A stretch of DNA of 64,000 bases from Ferrimonas sediminum (GCF_900100175.1 NZ_FNEM01000001.1:248001-312000); one strand, 5' to 3'. Counted from the first letter of the stretch, positions 19,084-32,851 are shown. The notes: a model not told the origin generated them from the sequence alone. Numbers and translations are program-made.

Positions 19084-21273
19084 TTACAGCAGATCCTGGG
19101 GATCCCGTTCCAGATGCCAGCGGCAGCGCTTTGCGGAGGGCAGTTGCTCGATGCGGGGCAGGGCCTGTTCCAGTGCCTGTTGCAGGTGCTTGCGATCGTT
19201 GGCCAGCAGCAGGGTGTGGTAGCGGAATTTTCCCGCTTTGCGCTCCATGGGGGCCGGCATCGGCCCAACCCGCTGAATCGGCAGGGCATCAAAGCAGTGG
19301 TTGGCCTCATTGAGGAACTGCTGTGCCTGATTGGCGTAGGTGGCTTCGGCCCGAATGATCGCCATCTGGCCTGCCGGTGGCAGCATGGCATCCATGCGCT
19401 CTTTCAGGGCGGTGTCGGCAAAGGGGCCGTAGCCCTGGGTGGTCAGTTGGTGCAGTAGCGGATGTTCCGGCTGGTGGGTTTGCAGGATCACTTCGCCGGG
19501 TTTGCTGGCACGACCGGCGCGACCGGCCACCTGGATGTACAGCTGTGCCAGGCGCTCCGAGGCTCGAAAATCGGCGGAGAACAGGGCACCGTCGACATCC
19601 AGCAGCCCCACCAGGGTGACGTCGGGAAAGTGGTGGCCCTTGGCGAGCATCTGGGTACCGATGAGGATTCGGGCTTCGCCGCGGCGAATCTTCTCCAGTA
19701 ACTGGTTGAGACTGCCTTTGCGGGAGGTGGTGTCGCGGTCGATGCGAACCACGGGGTACTGGGGGTAGCGCTGCACCAGCGCCTGCTCCAGCTGTTCGGT
19801 GCCCACTCCCTGGGTGAACAGCTGGGTCGATCCGCATTCGTGGCACTGGCGCGGCAGGCGTTTCTGGCTGCCGCAATGGTGGCATTGCACCATGCCCGAG
19901 CCCTGATGCACCGTATAGAAGGCGTCGCAGCGACTGCAGCCATGGAGGTGGCCGCATTCGTGACACAGCAGCGCAGGGGCGAAGCCGCGGCGGTTAAGGA
20001 ACAACATCACCTGGTTGCCGGCACTCAGATGTTGCTCCATCTTTTCCAGCAGTTGCTTGGACAGGCCGGCATCCAGGTTTTGCAGCCGCAGATCGACGAT
20101 GCGCTGCTTAACGTGCTGGGCCACCCCGGCGCGCGCGGTCAGTTGCAGTCGTTTGTACTTGCCGTTGGCGACGTTATACAGGCTTTCCATGGAGGGGGTG
20201 GCAGATCCGAGAATGATGGGCACCTGCTGCAGTTGTGCCCGCATTACCGCTAGGTCGCGGCCGTGGTAACGAAATCCCTCCTGCTGCTTAAAGCTGGCGT
20301 CGTGCTCCTCGTCGATGATGATCATTCCCAGTTTTGGCATGGCGGTGAACAGGGCGGAGCGGGTGCCGATGACGATGCCGAGGGCGCCGGCCTGGGCTTG
20401 TTGCCACACCTGCAGGCGTTCGTTGTCGTTCATGGCCGAGTGCAGCACTCCGACCGGCACCGGAAAGCGTCGCTGGAAGCGTTCGATGGTTTGCGGAGTC
20501 AGGCCGATCTCCGGCACCAGTACCAGCACGGTTTTACCAGCCCGAAGAATGGGCTCCATCAGGTGCAGGTAGACCTCTGTCTTGCCGGAACCGGTGACCC
20601 CCTCCAGCAGGTAGGCGCCGAAGTGCCCCAGATCGCCGCTGATGGATGCCACCGCGACTGCCTGCTCCCGGTTCAGCACCTGCGGGGTTTCCCCCAGCGT
20701 CAGTTGCTGCTGCCAGTCGGTATCGAAGCTAAGGGCCTGTTCGCCGGCCTCGATCAGGCCTTTGTCGGCCAGGGCTTTCAGTGCCTGGCGGCTGAACTCC
20801 AGCTTACTGACGTCGCTGTCGGCGATTCGGGTCTGGGTCTGCAGGTAAGCCAGCAGGCGCTGCTGCTGAAAGGCGCGTTTGAGGCTGTCGAGATCGGTGC
20901 TGCGGCCGGTGTCGGTCAGTTGCCACAGTTTGATCGGCTGCGGCCGGGCCGATTCGCCCTGGCGCAGTTTTACCGGCAGCAGTTGGTTCAGCACCATGCC
21001 GATGGGGCTGCAATAATAGCGTGCCGCCAGCCGCGACAGCTGCCATAGGGTATCGTCCAGCACCGGCGTCGGGTCCAGCACCCGCTCTATGGGTTTCAGT
21101 TTGCTGTCCGGCAGATCGCTGTGCTCGCTGGTGGCCACCACCACACCCACCATCGACTGGCGACCAAAGGGCACCTCGACCCGGCAGCCTGGCTGCGGCA
21201 GGGGGTGATCCGTTGCGGGCAGATAGCTGAACAGTTGGCGAAGTGGAACGGGCAGGGCGACCTGAATGTACAC
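19084..21273 (-). CDS. priA: Primosomal protein N' (replication restart helicase PriA)
   Basis: A 729-residue DEAH-type helicase that recognises stalled forks and reloads the replisome. Visible: N-terminal 3'-DNA-binding domain (MYIQVALPVPLRQLFSYLP), Walker A GVTGSGKTEVYL, DEEH box IIIDEEHDASFKQ, and the zinc-binding cysteines CHECGHLHGCSRCD and CHHCG...CHECGS. The conserved helicase motif VAGRAGRASKPGEVILQT follows. Divergent from rpmE, the same neighbourhood as in E. coli. Confidence 0.97.
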   Translation of the reverse strand: MYIQVALPVPLRQLFSYLPATDHPLPQPGCRVEVPFGRQSMVGVVVATSEHSDLPDSKLKPIERVLDPTPVLDDTLWQLSRLAARYYCSPIGMVLNQLLPVKLRQGESARPQPIKLWQLTDTGRSTDLDSLKRAFQQQRLLAYLQTQTRIADSDVSKLEFSRQALKALADKGLIEAGEQALSFDTDWQQQLTLGETPQVLNREQAVAVASISGDLGHFGAYLLEGVTGSGKTEVYLHLMEPILRAGKTVLVLVPEIGLTPQTIERFQRRFPVPVGVLHSAMNDNERLQVWQQAQAGALGIVIGTRSALFTAMPKLGMIIIDEEHDASFKQQEGFRYHGRDLAVMRAQLQQVPIILGSATPSMESLYNVANGKYKRLQLTARAGVAQHVKQRIVDLRLQNLDAGLSKQLLEKMEQHLSAGNQVMLFLNRRGFAPALLCHECGHLHGCSRCDAFYTVHQGSGMVQCHHCGSQKRLPRQCHECGSTQLFTQGVGTEQLEQALVQRYPQYPVVRIDRDTTSRKGSLNQLLEKIRRGEARILIGTQMLAKGHHFPDVTLVGLLDVDGALFSADFRASERLAQLYIQVAGRAGRASKPGEVILQTHQPEHPLLHQLTTQGYGPFADTALKERMDAMLPPAGQMAIIRAEATYANQAQQFLNEANHCFDALPIQRVGPMPAPMERKAGKFRYHTLLLANDRKHLQQALEQALPRIEQLPSAKRCRWHLERDPQDLL

Positions 21274-21528
21274 AGAGCTGTCTCATTAGTTAGCGGGCAT
21301 CGGTGGTCCGGGCGATTGAAGTCCCCGGTTTCTGCGGCCATCGCAGGGATCCAGCGACGGCCTTCGACTACCCTATCAGAGGTGGAACAATGATACTATG
21401 GAGGGTGATTGATGCTTGCGGCGGTTGGTCACATCATGTACCATTACGCGCCTTAAAATTGTCAATAACGACGTATGGTGTCCGGCTTTGGATCGGATAG
21501 CGATACGGCCTTAACTGAGGTTTTCCCA

Positions 21529-21741
21529 ATGAAACAAGGTATTCACCCAGAGTACGCTGAAATCAACGCTACTTGCTCTTGCGGTAACGTAATCAAGACT
21601 CGTTCTACCGTAGGTAAAGATCTGCACCTGGACGTATGTTCTTCTTGTCACCCATTCTACACCGGTAAGCAGAAAGTTCTGGACACCGGCGGCCGTGTGG
21701 ACAAGTTCAAGAAACGTTTCGGCGCGCTGTCTTCCAAGTAA
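21529..21741 (+). CDS. rpmE: 50S ribosomal protein L31 (zinc-binding form)
   Basis: A 70-residue ribosomal protein with the C+ zinc site: Cys16 and Cys18 in CSCG and Cys37 and Cys40 in [10 protein letters not shown]. This is the zinc-replete paralogue (RpmE, not YkgM/RpmE2). The start at MKQGIHPEY is set by family length; the frame is open for 18 codons upstream. A possible promoter upstream is TTGCGG, 17 bp, TACCAT near 21,420-21,450. Strong terminator after the gene. Confidence 0.97.
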   Translation: MKQGIHPEYAEINATCSCGNVIKTRSTVGKDLHLDVCSSCHPFYTGKQKVLDTGGRVDKFKKRFGALSSK

Positions 21742-21760
21742 GCCGACCCGTTTTAGGAAA

Positions 21761-21785
21761 AGGGCACCCATCGGGTGCCCTTTTT
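21761..21785 (+). terminator. Terminator after rpmE
   Basis: GGGCACCC-ATC-GGGTGCCC followed by TTTTT. Beyond it, 21814-21845 contains an AT-rich inverted repeat (AAAAAGACT ... AGTCTTTTTT) that could act as a second, weaker stop. The rest of the 376 bp up to the malic enzyme gene holds no gene that I can see. Confidence 0.92.
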
Positions 21786-22117
21786 CGTTCCGGTTCGAAA
21801 ATTTATTCGATAGAAAAAGACTATTTAAATTGGTCAGTCTTTTTTACCATCTAAATAGCCAAAGCTCACCTTCCAACTGACGTTTCTTCCTATATTACTG
21901 TCAGTGTTGAATTAGTTTATTTCTTCATTTAGTCACTTTTTCTGAACGATACCTAAGTATTTAATTACTTTTGCCTTCGCGGCAATGAAACTGGTCGGAA
22001 TTGCCTGTTATATCAAGTGCTAATGACAACATCGGTTGCAAATTCAGGCCAGAGGAGTAAGGTTTCATGCGACTGTACCCCTCCCTTAAAATAAATGTAG
22101 TGACTGGAATTAAGAGA

Positions 22118-23365
22118 ATGGCAGACCTCCGCGAACAAGCGCTCGAATATCACGCCCAACCCGTTGCCGGAAAAATCAGTATTGCCCTGACAAAGCCGGC
22201 GGAAACCCAACACGATCTGGCTTTGGCATACAGCCCGGGTGTTGCTGAACCGGTTCGTGAAATCGCCTCTAACCCTGCAGATGCTTATAAATACACCAAC
22301 AAAGGCAATCTGGTTGCGGTGATCACCAACGGCACCGCCATTCTGGGTCTGGGAAACCTGGGGCCTCTGGCGTCCAAACCGGTAATGGAAGGCAAGTCTC
22401 TGCTGTTTAAGCGTTTCGCCAATATCGACTCCATCGACATTGAGGTGAAGCACCGTACTCAGGAAGAGTTTATCGATACCGTCGCCAACATTGCTGACAC
22501 CTTTGGTGGCATCAATCTGGAAGACATCAAGGCACCGGAGTGCTTTGAGATTGAGAAACAGCTGATTGAACGCTGCCAGGTTCCGGTGTTCCACGATGAC
22601 CAGCACGGCACCGCCATTGTGACCGCTGCGGGGATGCTCAACGCCCTGGAGATCCAGGGTAAGAAGCTGGAAGAGTCCACCATCGTCTGCCTGGGCGCCG
22701 GTGCGGCAGCCATCGCCTGCATGGAGTTGCTGATTAAGTGCGGCGCCGTGCGTGAAAAGATCTACATGCTGGATCGCAAAGGGGTGATTCACACCCGTCG
22801 TGATGACCTTAACGAGTACAAGAAGCTGTTTGCCAACAACACCGACAAGCGCACCCTCACCGATGTGATTCAGGATGCCGACGTGTTTGTAGGCGTGTCC
22901 GGCCCGGATCTGCTGACCGAAGATCAGGTCAAGTTGATGGGTGACAAGCCGGTGCTGTTTGCCTGCTCCAACCCGGATCCGGAGATTCGTCCCGAACTGG
23001 CCAAGGCCGCTCGTCCCGACGTGATTATGGGTACCGGTCGTAGCGACTACCCCAACCAGGTCAACAACGTACTGTGTTTCCCGTTCATCTTCCGTGGTGC
23101 CCTGGACGTTCGTGCCCGCGCCATCAACGATGAGATGAAAGTGGCGGCGGTGGAAGCGATTCGTGAGCTGGCCAAGGAGCCGGTGCCTCAGTCAGTTCTG
23201 GAGGCCTATCAGGTCAGCAGCCTCAGCTTTGGTTCCGAATACGTGCTGCCCAAGCCGATGGATCCCCGCCTGCTGCCACGGGTGGCCAAGGCGGTGGCCC
23301 AGGCGGCCATTGAGTCCGGAGTGGCGGAGATTGAGACCCTGCCGGATCACTACATGATCGACTAA
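22118..23365 (+). CDS. maeB: Malic enzyme, short form (oxaloacetate-decarboxylating)
   Basis: A 415-residue malic enzyme converting malate to pyruvate and CO2 with NAD(P). It corresponds to the N-terminal half of E. coli MaeB and lacks the C-terminal phosphotransacetylase-like domain. Family segments: [39 protein letters not shown], dinucleotide-binding [14 protein letters not shown], and [13 protein letters not shown]. Start [12 protein letters not shown] has TAAGAGA upstream; the frame extends 17 codons further but the family starts here. Single-gene unit with its own terminator. Confidence 0.94.
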   Translation: MADLREQALEYHAQPVAGKISIALTKPAETQHDLALAYSPGVAEPVREIASNPADAYKYTNKGNLVAVITNGTAILGLGNLGPLASKPVMEGKSLLFKRFANIDSIDIEVKHRTQEEFIDTVANIADTFGGINLEDIKAPECFEIEKQLIERCQVPVFHDDQHGTAIVTAAGMLNALEIQGKKLEESTIVCLGAGAAAIACMELLIKCGAVREKIYMLDRKGVIHTRRDDLNEYKKLFANNTDKRTLTDVIQDADVFVGVSGPDLLTEDQVKLMGDKPVLFACSNPDPEIRPELAKAARPDVIMGTGRSDYPNQVNNVLCFPFIFRGALDVRARAINDEMKVAAVEAIRELAKEPVPQSVLEAYQVSSLSFGSEYVLPKPMDPRLLPRVAKAVAQAAIESGVAEIETLPDHYMID

Positions 23366-23383
23366 GGCTGACACGCCACCATC

Positions 23384-23411
23384 AAGGCAGCGCATGGCGC
23401 TGCCTTTTTTT
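23384..23411 (+). terminator. Terminator after maeB
   Basis: AAGGCAGCGC-AT-GGCGCTGCC followed by seven T. Confidence 0.92.
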
Positions 23412-23630
23412 ATCTGAGTAAAACGTCACTCATTTTTTTGCGGTCGATTCTCCAGTAGGCCACTGGGGGTGGGCGGTGGGATAAGACCAGCAGCGAATGG
23501 GTATTCAACAAAAGTGCAAACCCTTGCGTCATTCATAATAAGTTACTGATTTGCATCTTTAAAATGCTTAATTGAATGCACTCGCTCATGATATCGTATC
23601 GAATTAAACCCGATAGTGATTGGAGAGATG

Positions 23631-24185
23631 ATGAAAAGTGTAATCGGTTCAGGATTGGTGTTAATAGCGGCATTGGGCTCCACTGCCGCCATGGCCGAAG
23701 TGGATCAGACCGGCTTCTATGTGGGCGGTTTTGTCGGCAGCACCACCCTGGAAGTGGAAGATTTTGATAAGTCGGAAGCGGGCTTTGGTGCCTACGGCGG
23801 CTACAACTTCAACCAGTGGTTTGGATTGGAATCGACGCTGTATATCACCAGCGACTACAAGTTGGATGATGAGGACGACGCCTACGCGGCGGCGTTCACC
23901 ATTGCGCCGAAGTTTACTGCCGCCATCAATGACACCTTCTCAGTCTACGGCAAACTGGGCCTGGCCAGCATGCTGGTGAGTGTCGATACCCGCCTTGGCG
24001 ATCAGGATTTCTACGGAGTCGGTTTTATGTGGGGCCTGGGGGTGAACGCCGCCCTGACCGACAACCTCAACCTGCGCCTGGCCTATGAGTCCATGAGCGG
24101 TGACCTGGAGCACGAAGACTTCAGCAGCTGGGAGATTGATACCGATCTGTCCCAGGTTAACCTGGGTCTGCACTACCAGTTTTAA
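23631..24185 (+). CDS. Outer-membrane beta-barrel protein (OmpA-like/OmpW-like 8-strand type)
   Basis: A 184-residue exported protein. The signal peptide ends near GSTAAMAEVD. The mature part shows alternating aromatic/glycine strands typical of small outer-membrane barrels: TGFYVGGFVGSTTLEVE, GFGAYGGYNFNQWFGLE, FSVYGKLGLASMLV, and a terminal strand ending in Phe (VNLGLHYQF), the outer-membrane sorting signal. Function is unknown; relatives include porin-like and adhesin/attachment barrels. GGAGAG precedes two adjacent ATGs (23628, 23631); either may be used. Confidence 0.85.
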   Translation: MKSVIGSGLVLIAALGSTAAMAEVDQTGFYVGGFVGSTTLEVEDFDKSEAGFGAYGGYNFNQWFGLESTLYITSDYKLDDEDDAYAAAFTIAPKFTAAINDTFSVYGKLGLASMLVSVDTRLGDQDFYGVGFMWGLGVNAALTDNLNLRLAYESMSGDLEHEDFSSWEIDTDLSQVNLGLHYQF

Positions 24186-24202
24186 TCCAGCTGCAATCAG
24201 AA

Positions 24203-24226
24203 GGGGGCCAGAAGGCCCCCTTTTTT
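24203..24226 (+). terminator. Terminator after the beta-barrel gene
   Basis: GGGGGCC-AGAA-GGCCCCC followed by TTTTTT; metJ ends convergently at 24274. Confidence 0.92.
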
Positions 24227-24273
24227 ATGTTTTGCTCAGCGCGACCGGTTCGTTGTGGCGTCGATGGCCGCAA

Positions 24274-24591
24274 TCAGTCCAGATCTTCCCAGGTGATGCC
24301 CAGCGCTTCCATCTGCTCTTTGGCGGCAGCGGGAATGGTGTCGGGACGATCCTTTCTCAGATCTTCATCGACCGGCAGCGGTTGACCGGTAAAGGCGTGC
24401 AGAAACGCCTCGCACAGCAGTTCGCTGTTGGTGGCGTGACGCAGGTTTCCGACCTGGCGCCGGGTACGCTCGTCGGTCAGCAATTTCAACACACCCAAGG
24501 GGATGGATACGGTGATTTTCTTCACCTGTTCACTCTTTTTCCCGTGCTCTGCGTACGGGCTGATGTATTCACCACTCCACTCTGTGCTCAT
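24274..24591 (-). CDS. metJ: Methionine repressor MetJ
   Basis: A 105-residue ribbon-helix-helix repressor that binds Met boxes with S-adenosylmethionine as corepressor. The start is set at [19 protein letters not shown], identical in layout to E. coli MetJ; the open frame upstream is not coding. The DNA-binding beta strand and helices lie in [26 protein letters not shown], followed by [25 protein letters not shown]. Divergent from metB across a Met-box array, the standard autoregulated arrangement. Confidence 0.98.
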   Translation of the reverse strand: MSTEWSGEYISPYAEHGKKSEQVKKITVSIPLGVLKLLTDERTRRQVGNLRHATNSELLCEAFLHAFTGQPLPVDEDLRKDRPDTIPAAAKEQMEALGITWEDLD

Positions 24592-24625
24592 TCTTAGCTG
24601 CCTTAAACGTAAGTTAACGGGGCAA

Positions 24626-24653
24626 ATTTTAACGACTCCGGCGAGGGAGTCAA
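24626..24653 (-). promoter_or_regulatory. metJ promoter
   Basis: Minus strand TTGACT, 16 bp, TAAAAT, about 35 bp upstream of the metJ ATG. A GACTCC...GGAGTC hairpin-forming inverted repeat lies inside it. Met boxes begin 6 bp upstream of the -35. Confidence 0.7.
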
Positions 24654-24658
24654 CTTGT

Positions 24659-24742
24659 CGACATCTTAACCTATAAACGTTTAGACGTCTAAACGCCTTG
24701 ACGCCCAAATTTAGATTGGTTACTTTGGACGTCCAGACATCT
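24659..24742. promoter_or_regulatory. Met-box operator arrays between metJ and metB
   Basis: Two groups of tandem 8-bp Met boxes (consensus AGACGTCT). Group 1, in one 8-bp register from 24659: CGACATCT, TAACCTAT (weak), AAACGTTT, AGACGTCT (perfect, 24683-24690), AAACGCCT, TGACGCCC. Group 2: GGACGTCC (24727-24734) and AGACATCT (24735-24742), about half a box out of register with group 1. Group 1 reaches the metB -35 and group 2 starts right after the metB -10. Confidence 0.93.
24698..24726 (+). promoter_or_regulatory. metBLF promoter
   Basis: TTGACG, 17 bp, TACTTT. The -35 shares bases with the last box of the upstream Met-box group and the -10 abuts the downstream group, so MetJ would block RNA polymerase directly. 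Confidence 0.75.
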
Positions 24743-24771
24743 TGCGATCACAGAATAATCAGGAGCCACGG

Positions 24772-25917
24772 ATGAGTACCCCAAAGCCAGCCACCATTGC
24801 CGCCCGTGAGGGCATCGACAGCGATCTGACTCATGGCGCCGTGGTGCCGCCCATCTACCTGTCCAGCAACTACACCTTTGCGGATTTTAATCAGCCTCGT
24901 CAGTACGACTATACCCGCTCCGGCAATCCGACCCGGGACACCCTGGCGTCGGCCATCGCCCAGTTGGAGCAGGGCCACGATGCGGTGATCACCGCCACCG
25001 GCATGGCGGCGGTGACCCTGGCGGTCAGCCTGCTGAAACCCGGTGAGCGTCTGGTGGTGCCCCACGACTGCTATGGTGGCAGCTATCGGCTGTTCACCAA
25101 TCTGGCGGCCAAGGGCGCGTTCGAACTGTCGGTGGTGGATCAGGGTGATGAAGCGGCCCTGGCGCAGGCGCTGGCATTGAATCCGAAAATGGTGTGGCTG
25201 GAAACCCCGAGCAATCCGCTGCTGCGGGTGGTCGATGTGGAGAAGGTGGCGCAGCAAGCCAAGGCCGTAGGTGCCCTGGTGGTGGCCGACAACACCTTCC
25301 TGTCGCCGGTGCTGCAGCAGCCGTTGACTCTGGGGGCCGATATCGTCATCCACTCCACCACCAAATACATCAACGGTCACTCCGACGTGGTCGGCGGTGC
25401 GGTGGTGGCCAAGGAGCCAGAGCTGGCGGAGACGCTGGCCTGGTGGGGCAACTGCCTGGGGATCACCGGTGCCCCGTTCGACAGCTTCCTGACCCTGCGT
25501 GGTCTACGAACCCTGCCGCTGCGGATGAAGCAGCATCAGGCCAATGCTGAAGCGGTGGTGGCGCTGTTGCAGGCTCACCCGGCGGTTGCCCGGGTGCACT
25601 ACCCGGGGCTGGAAAGCCATCCCGGCCATGAATTGGCCCGGCGCCAACAATCCGGTTTCGGCGCCATGCTCAGTTTTGAACTCAAGGGCGGAGAAACCGA
25701 AGTCCGCGCTTTCCTCAGCCGGTTGCAGCTGTTTTCGCTGGCCGAAAGTCTGGGGGGAGTCGAAAGCCTGGTGGCGCACCCTGCGACCATGACCCATGCG
25801 GCCATGGATCCCGAGGCCCGCGTAGCCGCCGGCATTGAAGACAGCCTGATTCGTCTGTCGGTTGGCATTGAGGACAGCGAGGATCTGGTGGCGGATCTGA
25901 GTCGGGCTCTGGGATAG
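24772..25917 (+). CDS. metB: Cystathionine gamma-synthase
   Basis: A 381-residue PLP enzyme joining O-succinylhomoserine and cysteine to cystathionine. Conserved: YDYTRSGNPTRDTLA, PHDCYGGSYRLF, VWLETPSNPLLRVVD, the PLP lysine in HSTTKYINGHSD, and SLGGVESLVAHPATMTHA near the end. The start ATG 24772 has AGGAG 6 bp upstream; the open frame continues 10 codons upstream into the operator. First gene of metBLF, repressed by MetJ. Confidence 0.96.
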   Translation: MSTPKPATIAAREGIDSDLTHGAVVPPIYLSSNYTFADFNQPRQYDYTRSGNPTRDTLASAIAQLEQGHDAVITATGMAAVTLAVSLLKPGERLVVPHDCYGGSYRLFTNLAAKGAFELSVVDQGDEAALAQALALNPKMVWLETPSNPLLRVVDVEKVAQQAKAVGALVVADNTFLSPVLQQPLTLGADIVIHSTTKYINGHSDVVGGAVVAKEPELAETLAWWGNCLGITGAPFDSFLTLRGLRTLPLRMKQHQANAEAVVALLQAHPAVARVHYPGLESHPGHELARRQQSGFGAMLSFELKGGETEVRAFLSRLQLFSLAESLGGVESLVAHPATMTHAAMDPEARVAAGIEDSLIRLSVGIEDSEDLVADLSRALG

Positions 25918-25928
25918 GGGGCGCTGGA

Positions 25929-29215
<3,287 letters not shown>

Positions 29216-29241
29216 TAAAGGGGGCCATGGCAGCGGAATTC

Positions 29242-29268
29242 CAGCGGCACGCTACCGGCGTGCCGCTG
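29242..29268 (+). terminator. Inverted repeat after metF, probable terminator
   Basis: CAGCGGCACGC-TACCG-GCGTGCCGCTG, an 11-bp perfect stem 27 bp after the metF stop, followed by TGGTTTTGG and no clean T run. It may be a weak terminator or an mRNA 3' stabiliser. Confidence 0.6.
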
Positions 29269-29461
29269 TGGTTTTGGTTGCCGCAACGGCCCGACAGCCC
29301 CCGCCGGCATCACCGGGGCTGCTTTGTGAGCTTTCTTGTGATTTTGCTCTAAATTTTAGCAAGTTGCATTTAGATTCGCTGGTGCAACTTTGACCGCTGT
29401 CATGTTTACGGCAGCCGGTATTTGTCAAAATACTGACACCCCAAATTCAAACAAGTATCCC

Positions 29462-31036
29462 ATGCGCAACAATCAACCCGTGACCCAGAACGAGAAGACG
29501 CTCAGCATCGATTCTATCCTGCTGTCGACCACGGATCTGGAGGGCAACATAAAATACGCGAATGAGGATTTCACCAGCATTTGTGGTTTCTCATTTGAGG
29601 AGCTGCATCGCCAGCCTCACAACATTGTCCGTCACCCGGATATGCCGCCGGTGGCGTTCGAGTCGATGTGGTCAACGGTGAAAACCGGTCAGCCGTGGAT
29701 GGGGCTGGTGAAAAACCGTTGTAAAAATGGCGACTATTACTGGGTTAATGCCTACATTGCCCCGGTCTATGAGGACGGCGTGCTGCATGAGTATCAGTCG
29801 GTGCGGCGCAAACCCACCGAGGCTCAGGTTAAGTCGGCGGATCGCATCTATAAGGCGGTCAATGCCGGTAAGACGCCCAAGGAGCTGAAGCCAGACTGGC
29901 TCGGTTTTGGCGGTCGGCTGATGGTGTGGACCCTGCTGGCGGTATTGCTGACGGCCTACGGGGCCAGCTTTTCACCGCTGCTGGCGGGTGTGGTCGGAGC
30001 CGTAGTGGCTTCGCTGGGGATCTACAGCATGATGTCGCCGTTTCGGGCTCTGGTGGATACCGCCACCAACATCATTGACGACCCCATTGCCTCGGCGGTG
30101 TACACCAATCGTCAGGATGAGATCGGCAAGATCGATCTGGCGATGCACTTCCTGGTCACCGAGACCGGTGGTGTCGTCGGCAGAATGGCCGATTCGGCCG
30201 GCTCCATCAGCGTCCAGAGTAGCGATCTGAATGGCACCATCAACGAGACCCGTGAGCGGGCCGACAGCCAGAGCCAACAGACCGGCCAGGCGGCCACCGC
30301 CATGGAGGAGATGACCGCCAGTTTTGCCGAAGTGAACAGCAACACCCAGACTGCGGCCGAGGAGATGGGCGCCAGTCATCAGGCGGCCGAGCTTGGCCAT
30401 GAGCGGCTGGTGACGGTGATCGACGCCATCAACAAGCTCAGCGACGAGGTGGGTCACTTCTCCGAAGTGGTGGAGTCCATCGAGCAGGACAGCCGCGATA
30501 TCAGCGGTGTGCTGGAGGTGATTCGCGGCATCGCCGAGCAGACCAACCTGCTGGCACTGAATGCGGCCATCGAGGCGGCGCGGGCCGGTGAGTCCGGCCG
30601 GGGCTTTGCGGTCGTGGCGGATGAAGTGCGGCAGCTGTCCAGCCGAACCAGCGAGTCGACGGCGCAGATTGAAACCATCGTCAATAAGTTCCAGGACAGC
30701 ACCCGTCGTGCTACCGCAGCCATGGAAGCGGGCCAGAGCCAGGCATCCCGCTCGGTCAATCTGGCGGAAGAGGCCGATGCGGCGTTTGAGTCGCTGCGGG
30801 CCTCCATCAACCGCATCAGCGGCATGGCGGAGGAGAACGCCTCGGCCATGAGCCAGCAAACCACGGTGGCGGCGGAGATCAGTGAAGCGATTCAGGTGAT
30901 CAGCGAACTGGCCCAGGAAAGCCTGCAGCAGACCGAGCTGGCCAAGGAGCGCGGTGATCAGATGAACCGCCTCTCCAACAAGACCCATAACCTGTCGCAG
31001 CAGTTCTGGAAGCAAAGCGTACAGCGGGAATATTAA
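29462..31036 (+). CDS. Aer-like PAS-domain chemoreceptor, copy 1
   Basis: A 524-residue methyl-accepting chemotaxis-type transducer. The N-terminal cytoplasmic PAS domain (about residues 20-120) carries the Aer-type [15 protein letters not shown] segment and [17 protein letters not shown], which in Aer forms the FAD pocket and senses redox/energy state. A hydrophobic hairpin at about 155-205 anchors it without a periplasmic domain. The signalling tip is [37 protein letters not shown]. No CheR-docking pentapeptide is seen; it ends QSVQREY. Start MRNNQPVTQ, by alignment with copy 2. Confidence 0.9.
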   Translation: MRNNQPVTQNEKTLSIDSILLSTTDLEGNIKYANEDFTSICGFSFEELHRQPHNIVRHPDMPPVAFESMWSTVKTGQPWMGLVKNRCKNGDYYWVNAYIAPVYEDGVLHEYQSVRRKPTEAQVKSADRIYKAVNAGKTPKELKPDWLGFGGRLMVWTLLAVLLTAYGASFSPLLAGVVGAVVASLGIYSMMSPFRALVDTATNIIDDPIASAVYTNRQDEIGKIDLAMHFLVTETGGVVGRMADSAGSISVQSSDLNGTINETRERADSQSQQTGQAATAMEEMTASFAEVNSNTQTAAEEMGASHQAAELGHERLVTVIDAINKLSDEVGHFSEVVESIEQDSRDISGVLEVIRGIAEQTNLLALNAAIEAARAGESGRGFAVVADEVRQLSSRTSESTAQIETIVNKFQDSTRRATAAMEAGQSQASRSVNLAEEADAAFESLRASINRISGMAEENASAMSQQTTVAAEISEAIQVISELAQESLQQTELAKERGDQMNRLSNKTHNLSQQFWKQSVQREY

Positions 31037-31065
31037 CCGGGTTGGCCTTTGGCCGATGAGACGCC

Positions 31066-31101
31066 AAACCCGCAGGTTATGTCACTGACCTGCGGGTTTT
31101 T
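31066..31101 (+). terminator. Terminator after chemoreceptor copy 1
   Basis: AAACCCGCAGGT, 10-base loop, ACCTGCGGGTTT continuing in T. Separates the two receptor genes into independent units. Confidence 0.88.
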
Positions 31102-31252
31102 GCGTGTTTGTGCGTTTAACACCAGCAAAGGGTGAGAGTTTGTCCTTTTCTGAGATTGTTATTCGTTAACACATGAATAACTTGATGTGGGTCATATTCC
31201 CCACCTGAACGGTTTGCCAGAATGGCGCCACATCCCCAAAAACATCATAACT

Positions 31253-32827
31253 ATGCGTGATAATCAACCGGTTACCCAGAAAGAGAAGCCCCTCAGCCGT
31301 GATTGCATTCTGCTGTCGACTACGGATCTGAATGGCAACATCAAGTACGCCAACGAGACCTTTATCGAGGTGGGGGAGTACTCGTTTGAAGAGCTGCACC
31401 GTCAGCCCCACAACATCGTGCGTCATCCGGATATGCCCGGGGTGGCCTTCAAGTCGTTGTGGGATCGCGTAAAGTCAGGCCAGCCCTGGATGGGAATGGT
31501 AAAAAATCGTTGTAAAAGCGGCGATTATTATTGGGTTAATGCCTATGTGGCGCCGGTGTACGAAGACGGCAAGTTGCACGAGCTGCAATCGGTGCGTCGC
31601 AAGCCCACTGCCGAGCAGGTAGCGTCGGCCGACCGCATCTATAAGGCGGTGAATGCCGGCAAGACGCCGAAGGAGATGCGCAAAGACTGGCTGGGCTTCG
31701 GCGGCAAGATGATGTTGTGGGCGTCGGCAGTGACCGCCGGCACCGCAGCCGGGGCGGTCTACTCGCCGTTGATGGCCGGGGTGGTGGGCGCAGTACTGGG
31801 GGTGGCTGGTATCTATGTGATTCTGTCGCCGCTGCGCAAACTGGTGGATACCGCCACCAGCATCATCGACGACCCCATTGCCGGGGCGGTGTATACCGGT
31901 CGTCAGGACGAGATTGGCAAGCTGGATCTGGCCATGCACTACCTGGTGACCGAAACCGGCGGTGTGGTGGGCAGAATGGCCGATTCGGCCGGTTCCATCA
32001 GTGGCCAGAGCAGCAACCTCAACGTCACCATCAATGAAACCCGCGAGCGCGCCGACAGTCAGAGCCAGCAGACCAGCCAGGCGGCCACCGCCATGGAGGA
32101 GATGACTGCCAGCTTCGCCGAAGTGAACAGCAACACCCAGAAAGCGGCCGAGGAGATGGGCGCCAGCCATCAGGCGGCCGAGCTGGGCCATGAACGTTTG
32201 ATGACGGTGATCGACGCCATCAACAAGCTCAGCATCGAAGTGGGTCACTTCTCCGAGGTAGTGGAGTCCATCGAACAGGACAGCCGTGACATTAACGGTG
32301 TGCTGGAGGTGATTCGCGGCATTGCCGAGCAGACCAACCTGCTGGCGTTGAACGCGGCCATTGAGGCGGCGCGCGCCGGTGAATCCGGTCGGGGCTTTGC
32401 GGTAGTGGCGGACGAGGTGCGTCAGCTCTCCAGCCGCACCAGCGAGTCGACGGCGCAGATTGAAACCATCGTCAATAAGTTCCAGGACAGCACCCGCCGG
32501 GCCACCGCAGCCATGGAAGCCGGCCAGACCCAGGCGTCCCGCTCGGTCAACCTGGCGGAGGAAGCCGATGCGGCGTTCGAGTCACTGCGGGCCTCCATTA
32601 ACCGCATCAGCAGCATGTCGGAGCAAAACGCCACCGCCATGAGCCAGCAGACCACGGTGGCCAGCGAGATCAGCCAGGCGATTCAGGTTATCAGCGAGCT
32701 GTCCACCGACAGCCTCGAGCAGACCGAGCAGGCCAAAGATCGCTGTGAGCAGATGAGTCGTCTGTCCAGCAAGACCCACCACCTATCGCAGCAGTTCTGG
32801 AAGCAGAGCGTGCAGCGCGAGTACTGA
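31253..32827 (+). CDS. Aer-like PAS-domain chemoreceptor, copy 2
   Basis: The same length (524) and architecture as the preceding gene, with near-identical signalling domains and the same [11 protein letters not shown] end. Divergence concentrates in the PAS domain ([29 protein letters not shown] against [12 protein letters not shown]...PPVAF in copy 1) and in the membrane hairpin ([24 protein letters not shown]). This points to a tandem duplication with selection for a different input. Start MRDNQPVTQ is chosen by alignment; there is open frame 22 codons upstream. Confidence 0.9.
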   Translation: MRDNQPVTQKEKPLSRDCILLSTTDLNGNIKYANETFIEVGEYSFEELHRQPHNIVRHPDMPGVAFKSLWDRVKSGQPWMGMVKNRCKSGDYYWVNAYVAPVYEDGKLHELQSVRRKPTAEQVASADRIYKAVNAGKTPKEMRKDWLGFGGKMMLWASAVTAGTAAGAVYSPLMAGVVGAVLGVAGIYVILSPLRKLVDTATSIIDDPIAGAVYTGRQDEIGKLDLAMHYLVTETGGVVGRMADSAGSISGQSSNLNVTINETRERADSQSQQTSQAATAMEEMTASFAEVNSNTQKAAEEMGASHQAAELGHERLMTVIDAINKLSIEVGHFSEVVESIEQDSRDINGVLEVIRGIAEQTNLLALNAAIEAARAGESGRGFAVVADEVRQLSSRTSESTAQIETIVNKFQDSTRRATAAMEAGQTQASRSVNLAEEADAAFESLRASINRISSMSEQNATAMSQQTTVASEISQAIQVISELSTDSLEQTEQAKDRCEQMSRLSSKTHHLSQQFWKQSVQREY

Positions 32828-32851
32828 GTTTCCAATTTGCTCCCTATGCTT

